DNA of 64,000 bases from Bacteroidota bacterium (GTDB lineage Bacteria > Bacteroidota > Bacteroidia > Cytophagales > Cytophagaceae), in the NCBI GenBank assembly GCA_023428135.1, contig JAEYZG010000045.1, forward strand, positions 1-64,000. The letters are read 5' to 3'. Shown piece by piece: positions 55,081 to 64,000 of the stretch (position 1 is the first letter of the stretch; each line of letters starts with the position of its first letter). A program made the translations under genes and the position numbers. Under the pieces are notes generated by a model that saw nothing but the letters and a program-made list of their open reading frames with translations, made no database searches and was not told the DNA's origin.

Positions 55081-56655
55081 CTATTTCACTTTGATCATCC
55101 TGTAAATCTCTGAAATTCCAGACTCGTACTGAACCTTCATAATATAAGTACCATTAATATAGGTACTACCCAGATCCAGGATCTGTCCAGGAGCTACAGA
55201 TTCTTTAGCTTCTATCGTTTCACCATATAAGTTTAATATTTCGAGGGATCTAATCTGCTTTGATACCTTAAATGCAAATGAGCTACTGCTTGGATTTGGA
55301 AAGAGATTTTCGGCAGCACCATATACTTGCTTTGAAAACAAACCATCTACAGAGTTGACAGTAATTGTTCTTAGTGAAGAGCCAAAAGCACCTTTTTCAT
55401 CAGTTGCAACTGCCTTAATGGTATGCACCCCTGGAGGAATATCTGTCAAACTTATCTCATAGGAGTTGGATGGGGCATTAACAGTGCCAATAAGCGTTGT
55501 ACCCATATAGAAGTCAACTTTAACTATATTACCATTAGGATCGATGGCATTTGCCTTCAATATCAACTCCTCAGGAGAAACAACAATTGTATCCTGGGCA
55601 GGAGAAATCAAGGTTACTTTTGGAGATTGATTGCAGGCGATAAAATTATCAGCAGGTGTGTTAATATTTGCTTTAATGAAAGTTCCAGACTCAGATAAGT
55701 TAGTCCACTGACCAGATCCGCATGCCCTTGATGCCAGAAGAGCTGAAGATTCGCTTTTATCTGCGAAACTCCAGACTATCCAACTTAGTTTATTTTTATC
55801 CATCCAATTAATCCACTCTTTATATTTCTCAAGGTATGGACCTCCGCTACCGCTTGCATCGCTGGTACCACTTTCTGTGATAAATAACGCAATACCTCTG
55901 CTTAAAGCCCTCTCTGCTAACTTCATTAAAGAAGCCCCATGACTTCCTGAATAAAAATGAAGGGCGTACATTATATTATCATATTGTAAAGGATAAAGAG
56001 AAGGTTTGTCTACTGACTGACTATAATTAGGAGTTCCTACAATAATAATTGTACTAGGATCAATATTCCTTATTACAGGTATTACCTGATCAGCATACCT
56101 TTTTACATCATCCCATTCAACCGGTTCTTCATCTGCTTTTAGTCCGTTCGGCTCGTTGCAGATTTCATAAATCACATGCTTTTTACCTTTGTGTTTTGAG
56201 GCCATATAAGCCCAGAAATCCATTGATTCTTTTACATTAACGTTAGGGTCTCCCGGATGTAAAACATGCCAATCAATCATGCAATAGATCCCCAGCTTTT
56301 CGCATTTGTCAACCCAGGTATCTATATAATTTTTCCAGTAATTGGGGTTTGTTAAATATCCATTATCGGATCTCGGAATATACATTGCGAGGCGGAATAC
56401 ATCAATTTGCCAGTTATTAGCCAGCTCAGATAGTCCTTCATCCTTCATGCAGGCTGGAAACCATTGCATTCCATGTGAACTAATTCCTCTCAGAACAACA
56501 GGGTTTCCACACTCATTACTAAGTTGATTTCCGATTAATTTAAGCTTACCATTAATAGCAACAGGAGATCCGGCGGGATATTGACCAAAAGCATTTATGC
56601 TGATCTCAAGGAGGAAGAATAAAAAGAGAAACTGAATTTTAGATATAAATTTCAT
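55081..56655 (-). CDS. Secreted GH5-family glycoside hydrolase (endoglucanase-like) with T9SS tag
   Basis: GH5 enzymes cut beta-1,4-glucans such as cellulose. The 524-residue product has a signal peptide (IQFLFLFFLLEISINAFGQ) and a GH5 catalytic domain: RGISSHGMQWFP, VFRLAMYIP, acid/base Glu168 in EICNEPNG, and nucleophile Glu261 in FITESGT. An Ig-like module (SPEELILKANAIDPNGNIVK, PPGVHTIKAVATDEKG) and a type A T9SS sorting domain follow (NLFPNPSSSSFAFKV, EILNLYGETIEAK, YMMKV-type end). I start at ATG 56655 rather than at the longer start at 56709, because it begins the signal peptide. No carbohydrate-binding module is visible. It is a single gene with its own terminator. Confidence 0.93.
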   Translation of the reverse strand: MKFISKIQFLFLFFLLEISINAFGQYPAGSPVAINGKLKLIGNQLSNECGNPVVLRGISSHGMQWFPACMKDEGLSELANNWQIDVFRLAMYIPRSDNGYLTNPNYWKNYIDTWVDKCEKLGIYCMIDWHVLHPGDPNVNVKESMDFWAYMASKHKGKKHVIYEICNEPNGLKADEEPVEWDDVKRYADQVIPVIRNIDPSTIIIVGTPNYSQSVDKPSLYPLQYDNIMYALHFYSGSHGASLMKLAERALSRGIALFITESGTSDASGSGGPYLEKYKEWINWMDKNKLSWIVWSFADKSESSALLASRACGSGQWTNLSESGTFIKANINTPADNFIACNQSPKVTLISPAQDTIVVSPEELILKANAIDPNGNIVKVDFYMGTTLIGTVNAPSNSYEISLTDIPPGVHTIKAVATDEKGAFGSSLRTITVNSVDGLFSKQVYGAAENLFPNPSSSSFAFKVSKQIRSLEILNLYGETIEAKESVAPGQILDLGSTYINGTYIMKVQYESGISEIYRMIKVK

Positions 56656-56973
56656 CCTGATGTTTTTTAATTTATTGAATAATTTAAAGGATAATCTTGG
56701 TTTTTCCAATCAGTATAAATTGCACAGAAATGAGGGTTAAGATTATTCAAACTAGTAAACGAGTGTACAAAAACCCACCAAAAAATATATAAGCAACTAA
56801 AAATAAACATACTATAATCTTACAAAAGAAAAAATCACATCCAAAACCGCTATAGAAAACCTTGTATTTTTCAAATACGCCATTGAACTTCTCCAAATAA
56901 TAGCCTAAAATAAAATGCCCAACCTATGCATAAGACTACATATGTCGGGGCATTTTATTTCCTTGTTTCTTGA
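56656..56973. other. Intergenic region between the GH5 gene and the CHAT cluster
   Basis: 318 bases without a gene. The GH5 leader is at the low-coordinate side, and the hairpin at 56912-56956 closes the CHAT operon. No clear TANNTTTG promoter was assigned. Confidence 0.5.
56912..56956 (-). terminator. Hairpin terminating the CHAT operon
   Basis: AAAATGCCC (56912-56920) pairs with GGGCATTTT (56948-56956), enclosing a 27-base loop with a partial inner stem. It lies just downstream of the 73-residue gene on the minus strand. The loop CCTATGCATAAGACTAC closely matches the one at 55037-55054. Confidence 0.65.
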
Positions 56974-57195
56974 TTACGGATAAAGAATCATTACCTCTTC
57001 AGCATCAATTTTTTTGATCTTGTCCGTTTGATTGTCTTCATTTTCATACCACACCTCATAAAAAAGCTTTCCAACTGCATAAAGCTGAATGGTATGATTC
57101 AAATCTTTTCTAAGATCCACAAATTGCCCATGCTCCCATAAAAAAAGCGCCTGGTCCTCCAAGGGTAATTTTGAGAAGTCTTCGTCATTAACCAT
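56974..57195 (-). CDS. 73-residue protein of unknown function in the CHAT operon
   Basis: The acidic 73-residue product (VNDEDFSKLPLEDQALFLWE..., YEVWYENEDNQTDKIKKID) has no signal peptide or membrane segment, so it should be cytoplasmic. I do not recognise the family. It starts 15 bases after the CHAT gene and ends before the hairpin at 56912-56956; it is the last gene of the operon. Confidence 0.7.
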   Translation of the reverse strand: MVNDEDFSKLPLEDQALFLWEHGQFVDLRKDLNHTIQLYAVGKLFYEVWYENEDNQTDKIKKIDAEEVMILYP

Positions 57196-57210
57196 AAATC
57201 ATATAAACTA

Positions 57211-60200
57211 TTATTCTTTAACCAAAGCCTGCAGAGTTTGTTCCCGATAAGGCCTTCCCTCGATCATAATAAATGCCCCCCAACTCAGCGGATTGTCATA
57301 TGTCTTTCTGATTTCGCGCTTAGCCTCCAGAAAGGCCTTTCTTTTATTTCCACTTTCTATCCATTTTTTATAAAAAGAAAGCATAAGCTTTTGAGTTATT
57401 TCGTCATTTACTTTAAACAAACTCATTATTACTGCATCAGCACCTGCTATTAGAAAAGATCTTTGAAGACCATAAACACCTTCGCCTACCTGAACATCCC
57501 CTCTACCTGTTTCACAGGCACTCAGCACCACAAGTTCTGTAGAAGCGAAATTGAGATTCATTGCTTCATAAGCTGTAAGTATTCCATCTTTCTGATTTAC
57601 GTATTTATTTTCTCCATTGCTAATTATTTCACCCGCTCCTGACAACATTAAACCTGAATTCAACAATGGATTTGATGCAAAGTCATCCTCATTACCACGG
57701 GTTGTGGTTTCTTTAAAATAGCCATGTGTAGCAATATGAAACACCTTGGGGTTGACGAAGGAACTAATGGTATCCTCAGTCACATGATTACTTAAAACTT
57801 TAACCGTTCTTTTTCCAGTTCCATTAAGTAAAGTAGTTAATTCATTCACTTCCTTTTCGGCTCCTGGCAAAGCAACAACTGTAGCACTTTTTATATTGTT
57901 TTTTTCAGAATAGAAATCAGGATTTCCACAAAGAAGATATTCATCTGAATGAGTTCTTCTTAATTCTTTAATATTGCTTTTCTTTTTATTTTCAGCAACA
58001 CCAAGTAAGTCTTTTGTATTTGTAACAAGAACTATCTGATTCCTTTCTAAAACAAAAGAGCCATCTGGTGCAGGCATCATCTCAAGGTTTAGCTGATTAT
58101 AAACCCCCTCTGAGGAAAAATATACTGTAGCTCCATCGGGAATTTTACTTTTAATATTTTTCCAATAAGTATCATAAGAGTATTCATCTGAAATGTTCAT
58201 GTTTGCTACATTTCTATAATACTTAAGAAACTTCTTTTCCATTGCATTACCATTAGAAAATGAAACAACATCAGGGCATTCGGTTGAATGCTTATTAACT
58301 ATAAGCGCTGAATAGATTATAGAGTCCGTAAACACTTTATTAAAGAATCTGTAACGCACCATTTCCACGGCATATTCATTTTCATTTAAGCTTGTTCTGA
58401 TATCTTTCCAGGTAGCCCTTCTTTTTATTTCTTCTCCATTAAAGAGAATTGAGCGCTTGCTCATTTCTTTCTCAAGATGTTCAATAGATGCTTCAATATG
58501 ATGAGGATCTAAGTTCTGAGCTGTAAGCTGCTCCTTTGTATAGGATAATGAACTAGTAAGAGATTCGCTCTGCATTATCCATTCATTATACATTCCTATA
58601 AGGACTGTATCTTTACTGTTCAGAATCTGTTCCCTCAACTTGATGTTGGAGCTTAACAAAAGGGCTTTTGTTGCAATAGTGTTATTATATACTTCAGAAG
58701 ATAATCTGTTTTTTTTATTGCCGAATACATCAAGAGCAAGAAAATTATAAAATTCAAACTCGTCTTTCATCTTACTCCAGAACTTACTTTTTTCTCTGAA
58801 GCTCAAAGATGGAAAGTAATTCCTCGTATAATCCAGGTATTTCGGAATGATCTCTTCCATTAGTTCCATAGATTTATCATACCCCTTCACCATAAATTGT
58901 ACTCTGGCAAGCTTGCCTGTTGCCTGTATATAACCTGGATGCTTTTCATTAAATATGGCACTGAAGAGTTGCCTTGACTTCTGATAATTTTTCTCAGCAA
59001 CATCAAACTTCTCTTTGTAATAGGCTATATCACCTTGCAGCAACTTAATTTCTGCATTATACTTGTTATCCGAACCGATCTTTTTATCCCAATATTTTTC
59101 TGCTTCACCCAAAAGTCTATCTGCTTCTTCAGTTCTTTTTATCTGAATATAAAATTCTGCCAGCTTCTGTAAATGCAGTGCATAAAGTGGATTATTTTCC
59201 TCTACACTTTTTTGTATAATTTTTCCTGCTTCCTGATAAATCTTTTCTACTTCTGCAACCTTTGCTCCTCTTTTATATTTTATAGCGGCAAGCTTAGACA
59301 ATGTTTCTGCTCGCTTTAAATTTTCCTTTCCTAGTTTTGATAAAAATATTTCATCCGCTTTAGCAAAAGCCTCTTCAGCTTTCTTATAATCTCCTATCTC
59401 ATTGAAATAATCTCCTTGCATAAGCAGTATCCCAGTCTGATGCAGTGAATGTTTGTCAAAAACCTTTTCAACTATGTCCTTTGAATTCTTTAAATATTGG
59501 TCTGACAAATTATAATTTCCTTTAATCAAAAAGAGTCTGGCTAATGTTTCATAAACCGATAACAGTTGCAAACTCCCCTCTTCAAGGATCCTTTCCTTTA
59601 TCTCCTGAGATTTCTTTACTTCTTTTTCACCTTTATAATAATTACCAGTCATAAGATAAAGAGAAGCTTCCTGTTCATGCTTTACAGCATCTGCCAGAGG
59701 ATCAAATCCTGTTTTATCAAAGTAGAGATGAGTAACTTTATTTAACAAGTTCTTACTCTTATCAAATTCTCCTTTAAATGCATAAATTCTAGAGATTATC
59801 AAATAAGCTTCAATCGATAGCTCATTGCGATTATCTTTTACCGACTCCATAGCCATTTCAGCCTTTTGCATTGAAGAAAAGCCATCCTCATATTTGCCAG
59901 AAAGAATCTGCAATTCTCCCAATTTAGCAGTACCAGCTGCGTATTCAGGAGACTTTTCTCCATGCAGTAAAACGGAACCAGATACGACATCTTTCATCAC
60001 AGTAATGGCTGAATCCAGCTTATCCCTTTTCTCCAATAGCCTTGCAAACGACTTTAGATAAGAAATATTCAGATCAGATTCTTTTGTAATTTCATTTTTC
60101 AGACGAGATGAATAGTTGGCTACAAACATCTTCTCTGCCATGTCTAGATCTGAACCATAATTGAGTTCGTATAAAGCAAGATCCAAATTGGCTTTTAAAA

Positions 60201-61458
60201 AATCAGGGGACTTGGCTCCTTTGAATTTTAAATTAAACTCAGCTATTAAAGACAATACATTTTTGTAGCTCTTCAGGTCTCCCTGTCTTAACTTAAGATC
60301 AGCCTTTAGCTGAAGTGCCTTATAGTGATAAGAATGATAGGGAGGTAAAAACTTTATAATAGAAACCAAAGAATTAAGTCTGTTTTCGGCAGCCGGCAGA
60401 TCTCCTTCATAAAAGGACCTGAAAGCTTCACAATAGTTATAAGCAATTTCATATCTATCCCTTGTGCCAACTGACCTGAATGCATACATCTGAAGTCTGC
60501 GCAGATAATTTTTATATTGAATGATCTGTCCATCCTTTATAGATTCAATAGTCTGATTTACCAAGTCTTCAACTTTTGATGACTCATATTCGGTTGCGAC
60601 CGAACGTCCATAACATTGGCTATAGGCCATTGCTGATCTGGCATAAGATTTTTTCTTATCCAGCACTTCGGCTTCCCCTCTTAATGCTTCAAGCACGTAT
60701 CTATTTCCAGAGGAGAGATTTTTATTACCCCACAACAGATTGTTTTTTAATAACATTTCTGCCTCACTTGTTTTACCTACCTGAAATAAGCAAGTCGCTT
60801 TAAGGTTGAGTAAATGTAAATAAGTCTCTTTACGAGTTAGAAAATCAATCTCTTTATCCTCTGCGGCTTTATCTTTATCTTCAACCAATTGAGATGAAGC
60901 CATTTTTAATCTATATGGCTCCTGACCTTCAATTATTTCAAGAGCCTTAAAGCAGGATCCCTGTTTTTTATAAAGTTCTGCAAGTGCTAATAAAAAATTC
61001 AGTTTCTCGGTAGAGGACTTATCAATTCCGGAAATTTTATCTATTTGATGCAGGACATTTTCTTCTTCAGCATAATTTCCCGTTTCATTAAGGTATTGAG
61101 CAATATAAAGCAGGCATTTATGTTCATCTGTCGGTTGACCTTTACTTTTTTCCGCAAGTCTTAATGCCACATTATAGGTTTGGCTTGCCTTATCAAATGA
61201 CAATATGGAAAAATAAGATCTTGCCTCCAATAGCTTTGCGCGGGTAGCATCGGATATGCTAACTTTACCTTTGTCATAGCTTTTGGCAAACTTATTAGCT
61301 CCATCAATACATTCTTCATATTCCCCCTGATCAAACTTATATTTAAGGAAAGTGAGCTTTTTGTCATTCTTAGCCTGATTCAGACGGCTTTCGCTGTCTC
61401 CTCCTTTTGAAGTAAGAGTCAGAAGACAAAAGAAAACCCCAAGTAAAAAACGATTCAT
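57211..61458 (-). CDS. Exported TPR-CHAT protein (caspase-like protease)
   Basis: The 1415-residue product has a signal peptide (MNRFLLGVFFCLLTLTSKGG), about 1000 residues of TPR-like helical hairpins (AYFKLQGDIAYYKEKFDVAE-type repeats, GDYFNEIGDYKKAEEAFAKA), and a C-terminal CHAT domain. The CHAT domain shows the catalytic His in VFHIATHGYF near residue 1245 and the Cys in VLSACETGRGD near 1315, followed by GLQRSFLIAGADAVIMSLF. CHAT is a caspase-like clan; TPR-CHAT proteins include Csx29 and effectors of defence systems, but those are cytoplasmic. ATG 61458 is chosen because it starts the signal peptide. The gene is 4 bases after the PorP/SprF gene. Confidence 0.9.
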   Translation of the reverse strand: MNRFLLGVFFCLLTLTSKGGDSESRLNQAKNDKKLTFLKYKFDQGEYEECIDGANKFAKSYDKGKVSISDATRAKLLEARSYFSILSFDKASQTYNVALRLAEKSKGQPTDEHKCLLYIAQYLNETGNYAEEENVLHQIDKISGIDKSSTEKLNFLLALAELYKKQGSCFKALEIIEGQEPYRLKMASSQLVEDKDKAAEDKEIDFLTRKETYLHLLNLKATCLFQVGKTSEAEMLLKNNLLWGNKNLSSGNRYVLEALRGEAEVLDKKKSYARSAMAYSQCYGRSVATEYESSKVEDLVNQTIESIKDGQIIQYKNYLRRLQMYAFRSVGTRDRYEIAYNYCEAFRSFYEGDLPAAENRLNSLVSIIKFLPPYHSYHYKALQLKADLKLRQGDLKSYKNVLSLIAEFNLKFKGAKSPDFLKANLDLALYELNYGSDLDMAEKMFVANYSSRLKNEITKESDLNISYLKSFARLLEKRDKLDSAITVMKDVVSGSVLLHGEKSPEYAAGTAKLGELQILSGKYEDGFSSMQKAEMAMESVKDNRNELSIEAYLIISRIYAFKGEFDKSKNLLNKVTHLYFDKTGFDPLADAVKHEQEASLYLMTGNYYKGEKEVKKSQEIKERILEEGSLQLLSVYETLARLFLIKGNYNLSDQYLKNSKDIVEKVFDKHSLHQTGILLMQGDYFNEIGDYKKAEEAFAKADEIFLSKLGKENLKRAETLSKLAAIKYKRGAKVAEVEKIYQEAGKIIQKSVEENNPLYALHLQKLAEFYIQIKRTEEADRLLGEAEKYWDKKIGSDNKYNAEIKLLQGDIAYYKEKFDVAEKNYQKSRQLFSAIFNEKHPGYIQATGKLARVQFMVKGYDKSMELMEEIIPKYLDYTRNYFPSLSFREKSKFWSKMKDEFEFYNFLALDVFGNKKNRLSSEVYNNTIATKALLLSSNIKLREQILNSKDTVLIGMYNEWIMQSESLTSSLSYTKEQLTAQNLDPHHIEASIEHLEKEMSKRSILFNGEEIKRRATWKDIRTSLNENEYAVEMVRYRFFNKVFTDSIIYSALIVNKHSTECPDVVSFSNGNAMEKKFLKYYRNVANMNISDEYSYDTYWKNIKSKIPDGATVYFSSEGVYNQLNLEMMPAPDGSFVLERNQIVLVTNTKDLLGVAENKKKSNIKELRRTHSDEYLLCGNPDFYSEKNNIKSATVVALPGAEKEVNELTTLLNGTGKRTVKVLSNHVTEDTISSFVNPKVFHIATHGYFKETTTRGNEDDFASNPLLNSGLMLSGAGEIISNGENKYVNQKDGILTAYEAMNLNFASTELVVLSACETGRGDVQVGEGVYGLQRSFLIAGADAVIMSLFKVNDEITQKLMLSFYKKWIESGNKRKAFLEAKREIRKTYDNPLSWGAFIMIEGRPYREQTLQALVKE

Positions 61459-61462
61459 AATT

Positions 61463-62368
61463 TTATTTTTTTCTAAACAGACCATCCAGATTCAGCATGA
61501 GATTTATTTCGTGAGTATTTAGATTAACCCCTAAATCTCTTTTAAACTCATATGCATATGCAAATCGCACCCTTGAACTTATATGAGTACCAGCCATCAA
61601 AGCATGACTTTTATAAGAAGAATAGGTAGCTCCTGCCCAGAAATAGTCAGTAATTTCGAAAATCAAATTTAAATCTGCCCTTACTTTTGAATCCGGGAAA
61701 TATGAAATTCTGAGGTTTGGATAAAGTTTGTAAGAATCGCTAAGTTTAACCCTGTATCCCGCCATCATCATATAGTTTCTTTTTTTACTGAAGAAAGGTT
61801 TGCCTTCATTGCCATATAGATTTTGTTTGTCACTCATAATGAGATCAGGGGCTGTAAAACCTGCATAAAAATTTTTTGTAGAAAGTTGCAATCCTGCACC
61901 AGCTTTAGGCATCATGGCACTTACATTGGAAGCTTCCACAACAGGATCTCCCTGATCCCATACTCTGTCGAGATAAGCAGTACTGAACTTAGCTGAAGTA
62001 AAACCCATCCTCAAACCCATGGAAAGCTTCCACTTGCTTGTGAGCGGCACGTAGTATGCATAATTGAGAAGAAAGTCTGTATTCCTATTAGCTCCGAATT
62101 TGTCATAGTTTAAATTAAGACCTAGTGCCATCTTCTTTGCAGGGAACCTGTAATCTGCCCAGAACATATTTGTAACAGGAGCTCCATTCATACCTGTCCA
62201 TTGAAATCTTGACACAAGATTGGCATTAAACTGTGTTTCCTGCATACCGGCAGCTGCTGGATTGTAGATCAATTGATTAAACATGAAATTGGAAACCAAA
62301 GGCATTTGCTGTGCCATGGTGTGTATAGTCAGGCTTACAAAAAATACTGATAAAAGATAACGAAACAT
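61463..62368 (-). CDS. PorP/SprF-family type IX secretion membrane protein
   Basis: PorP/SprF-type proteins are outer-membrane beta-barrels that help attach or display T9SS cargo with type B sorting domains. The 301-residue product begins with a signal peptide (LLSVFFVSLTIHTMAQQ), then QQMPLVSNFMFNQLIYNPAAAG, the typical family start, and ends with HEINLMLNLDGLFRKK. It lies 36 bases downstream of the type B cargo gene and 4 bases before the TPR-CHAT gene, in one operon. Confidence 0.93.
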   Translation of the reverse strand: MFRYLLSVFFVSLTIHTMAQQMPLVSNFMFNQLIYNPAAAGMQETQFNANLVSRFQWTGMNGAPVTNMFWADYRFPAKKMALGLNLNYDKFGANRNTDFLLNYAYYVPLTSKWKLSMGLRMGFTSAKFSTAYLDRVWDQGDPVVEASNVSAMMPKAGAGLQLSTKNFYAGFTAPDLIMSDKQNLYGNEGKPFFSKKRNYMMMAGYRVKLSDSYKLYPNLRISYFPDSKVRADLNLIFEITDYFWAGATYSSYKSHALMAGTHISSRVRFAYAYEFKRDLGVNLNTHEINLMLNLDGLFRKK

Positions 62369-62404
62369 GAGCTGTATATTACTTTAAATATTCAATTCTA
62401 AAAC

Positions 62405-64000
62405 TTAGTATTTTACTTCTACAAATCCTTTGAGGACATTCGCACCATTTTTAAATACATAATAATAGGTCCCTTCTGTAACCTGGTCTCCATTATTTGA
62501 TTTCCCATTCCAGTCATTGAGATAATTTTCCTTGCTGTATTTAATATCTCCCCATTTATCAAAGACCTCCAGTTTATTATCTGATTTGTCGTTAACCCCT
62601 CTGATGACAAAGTAATCATTCTTGCCATCATCATTAGGAGTTATGATTTCCGGTGCTTCCAAAGCGTCCTGTACTTTAAGAGTTACCATATAGTCTTCTG
62701 TCTCCCCTGCTTCACCCGAAAGAATGCATGCATCCGAAGAAGTAAAGCGACCATTGGTTCTGCATCTTACTCTCAATCTTCTGCTGCCTGCATATTCTTT
62801 AGAACTTTTGATTATGATAGGTTTCATTGAAAAAAGAGAATCTTCTCCGAAGGAGGCATTTACAAATTCATCAGCATCTTCAAAATCACCATCGTTATTG
62901 TAATCTATCCAGATACCAATATACTTACTGGATTTTCCAATAGAAGATATTTCAAAATCTGCAGTGTACACATTTCCGAGAAAGAGATCTGTGGTTCTTC
63001 CTGATTCTGTAAAATCAGTGTATCCTGTTCCCTGGCAACCTGAAGAATCGCTTTTCAGAGTATTAATCCTGAAAGAATTTATATGCGTGGCGTAACATGG
63101 AGCAAAACTTTTAGGGCAGCTATTTTCACGTATATTACCATCCGTTCCATCTTGCACCACCTGAATTTCTTTCCTTAACAGAGATCTCAATACACCTTGT
63201 TGATCGTAAATTCTGCAGGTGAGGGTTCCATCTCCGGCAGTTTCTGTGAAATATATATTAACCTTATTGGCAGAGTCGCTTTCCTGATTGTTATTTAACA
63301 GATATGCGCTTTCTCCTGAATAAGACCAGTCATAATTATATTCCTCTTTATAAGGAATCACAGCATATGTCTGTACTTTTCGGGTACTTGTATAGTTTTT
63401 ACCCACCAGAAATTCAGCCGCAGGAGATACTATAATGTTCTGGGAAACTTCAGCGCCTTCATAATCTATACTTCCTTCAATATATGCTGTTATAGTTGCA
63501 ATTCCTGCACCTGTAACAATAAGTGAACTATCACTGATTTCAGCAACATTTGGATTATCCGATTTAAACAAAACCGGAAGGTTGAAAGAAGAATTTGCAG
63601 TAAGGGGTGTATTGCCAGTTGCAATGTTCAATTTTGGCAATTCGCTAAATCTTATGTTTGTCGTTATTCTCGTTTTAACTTTAAATGCACTAAAATCATA
63701 TCCGGTTGCTCTGGCAAAAACTAAGTTATAGTCAGAAGTCAGAACTGCGTTGTTAAATGAAGTTGAAAAATCTGAGATTTGCTCATAGCCAAAAGAACCG
63801 TTTTCTCCTTTCTCATTCAGCTTGACAAGCCTTAATCTTTGACTTGTAAAATTTCCATCCAAATATGTTGTTTCTATTGCAGCTAAAATATTGCCATTCG
63901 GTAAAACAAATATTGACTTCCCTTCTTCCGTATATGAAATAAGGTTGACAAGTCTTCCATTAGTTGCAAATGACGAATCAATTTTTCCGGAATTGTTTAA
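62405..64000 (-). CDS. T9SS type B cargo protein with delta-60 and GEVED domains (runs off the window)
   Basis: The frame is open from 63862 to the window end at 64000 with no stop, so the true start lies beyond and only the C-terminal part is visible. It contains a delta-60 repeat (GKIDSSFATNGR, then LPNGNILAA), an Ig-like region, a GEVED module (IGIWIDYNNDGDFEDADEF, GEAGETEDYMV) and a C-terminal type B sorting domain (PEIITPNDDGKNDYFVI, EVFDKWGDIKY, GTYYYVFKNG, KGFVEVKY). Such proteins are surface anchors or adhesins in gliding bacteria (SprB type), displayed via SprF-type partners, one of which is the next gene. Confidence 0.88.
   Translation of the reverse strand, partial: LNNSGKIDSSFATNGRLVNLISYTEEGKSIFVLPNGNILAAIETTYLDGNFTSQRLRLVKLNEKGENGSFGYEQISDFSTSFNNAVLTSDYNLVFARATGYDFSAFKVKTRITTNIRFSELPKLNIATGNTPLTANSSFNLPVLFKSDNPNVAEISDSSLIVTGAGIATITAYIEGSIDYEGAEVSQNIIVSPAAEFLVGKNYTSTRKVQTYAVIPYKEEYNYDWSYSGESAYLLNNNQESDSANKVNIYFTETAGDGTLTCRIYDQQGVLRSLLRKEIQVVQDGTDGNIRENSCPKSFAPCYATHINSFRINTLKSDSSGCQGTGYTDFTESGRTTDLFLGNVYTADFEISSIGKSSKYIGIWIDYNNDGDFEDADEFVNASFGEDSLFSMKPIIIKSSKEYAGSRRLRVRCRTNGRFTSSDACILSGEAGETEDYMVTLKVQDALEAPEIITPNDDGKNDYFVIRGVNDKSDNKLEVFDKWGDIKYSKENYLNDWNGKSNNGDQVTEGTYYYVFKNGANVLKGFVEVKY

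Noticed and set aside
57211..61458. Type III-E CRISPR TPR-CHAT (Csx29-like) system
   Set aside because: No cas genes or repeat array are present and the protein has a signal peptide, so an exported role fits better.

Overview
The window looks like a chromosomal segment from a low-GC Bacteroidota bacterium, most likely a Cytophagales relative such as Sporocytophaga or Cytophaga. This is an inference from several signs. Many secreted proteins end in type IX secretion (T9SS) sorting domains. There is a PorP/SprF protein and a secreted GH5 cellulase-type enzyme. Promoters fit the Bacteroidota TTTG / TANNTTTG pattern, and clear Shine-Dalgarno sequences are rare. There are no phage genes, no intact transposases, no CRISPR arrays and no rRNA; one tRNA with a CAU anticodon is present.

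Layout. 1-1800: the tail of a T9SS cargo, then the rpsF-rpsR-rplI ribosomal operon with a promoter and a strong terminator. 1815-7390: a GSCFA protein, a DUF255/YyaL thioredoxin-fold protein and PriA. 7433-12807: a lipoprotein and secreted proteins of unknown function, then a two-gene operon for a Cthe_2159-like carbohydrate-binding beta-helix and a small T9SS-tagged partner. 13063-18659: a DUF1016/YhcG nuclease-fold protein whose gene contains a 29-bp palindrome, an AsmA-like protein and a U32 peptidase-family protein. 18869-28834: a large T9SS beta-helix protein, a small membrane protein resembling a cytochrome oxidase helix, SurE, RibBA, two GT4-type glycosyltransferases and DnaG. 29084-38831: a diheme cytochrome c, Mrp and NifU-type Fe-S proteins, a tandem-duplicated D-Ala-D-Ala ligase with a PASTA protein, another T9SS cargo, a site-2 protease and a HAD hydrolase. 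38890-40523: the tRNA and a membrane-anchored DUF559-like nuclease gene split by a -1 frameshift at a T8 run. 40832-45786: an OmpR-type two-component system, then a SulP transporter and a beta-carbonic anhydrase.

46025-54879 is a stress and efflux region. A TolC-HlyD-MFS tripartite pump is divergent from an AraC regulator. A hemerythrin-like protein, a small membrane protein and an hmp-nsrR nitric-oxide detoxification operon follow. Two abutting 25-bp operator-like repeats overlay the -33 and -7 elements of the hmp promoter. A separate 37-bp motif occurs both in the pump/AraC intergenic region and upstream of the small membrane protein, suggesting a small AraC regulon.

55081-64000 holds the secreted GH5 enzyme and then, in minus-strand operon order, a type-B T9SS cargo with delta-60 and GEVED domains (running off the window), a PorP/SprF protein, a 1415-residue exported TPR-CHAT protease and a 73-residue protein. 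This last cluster is the best candidate for an undescribed system: a cell-surface adhesin/anchor pair tied to a caspase-like exported protease.
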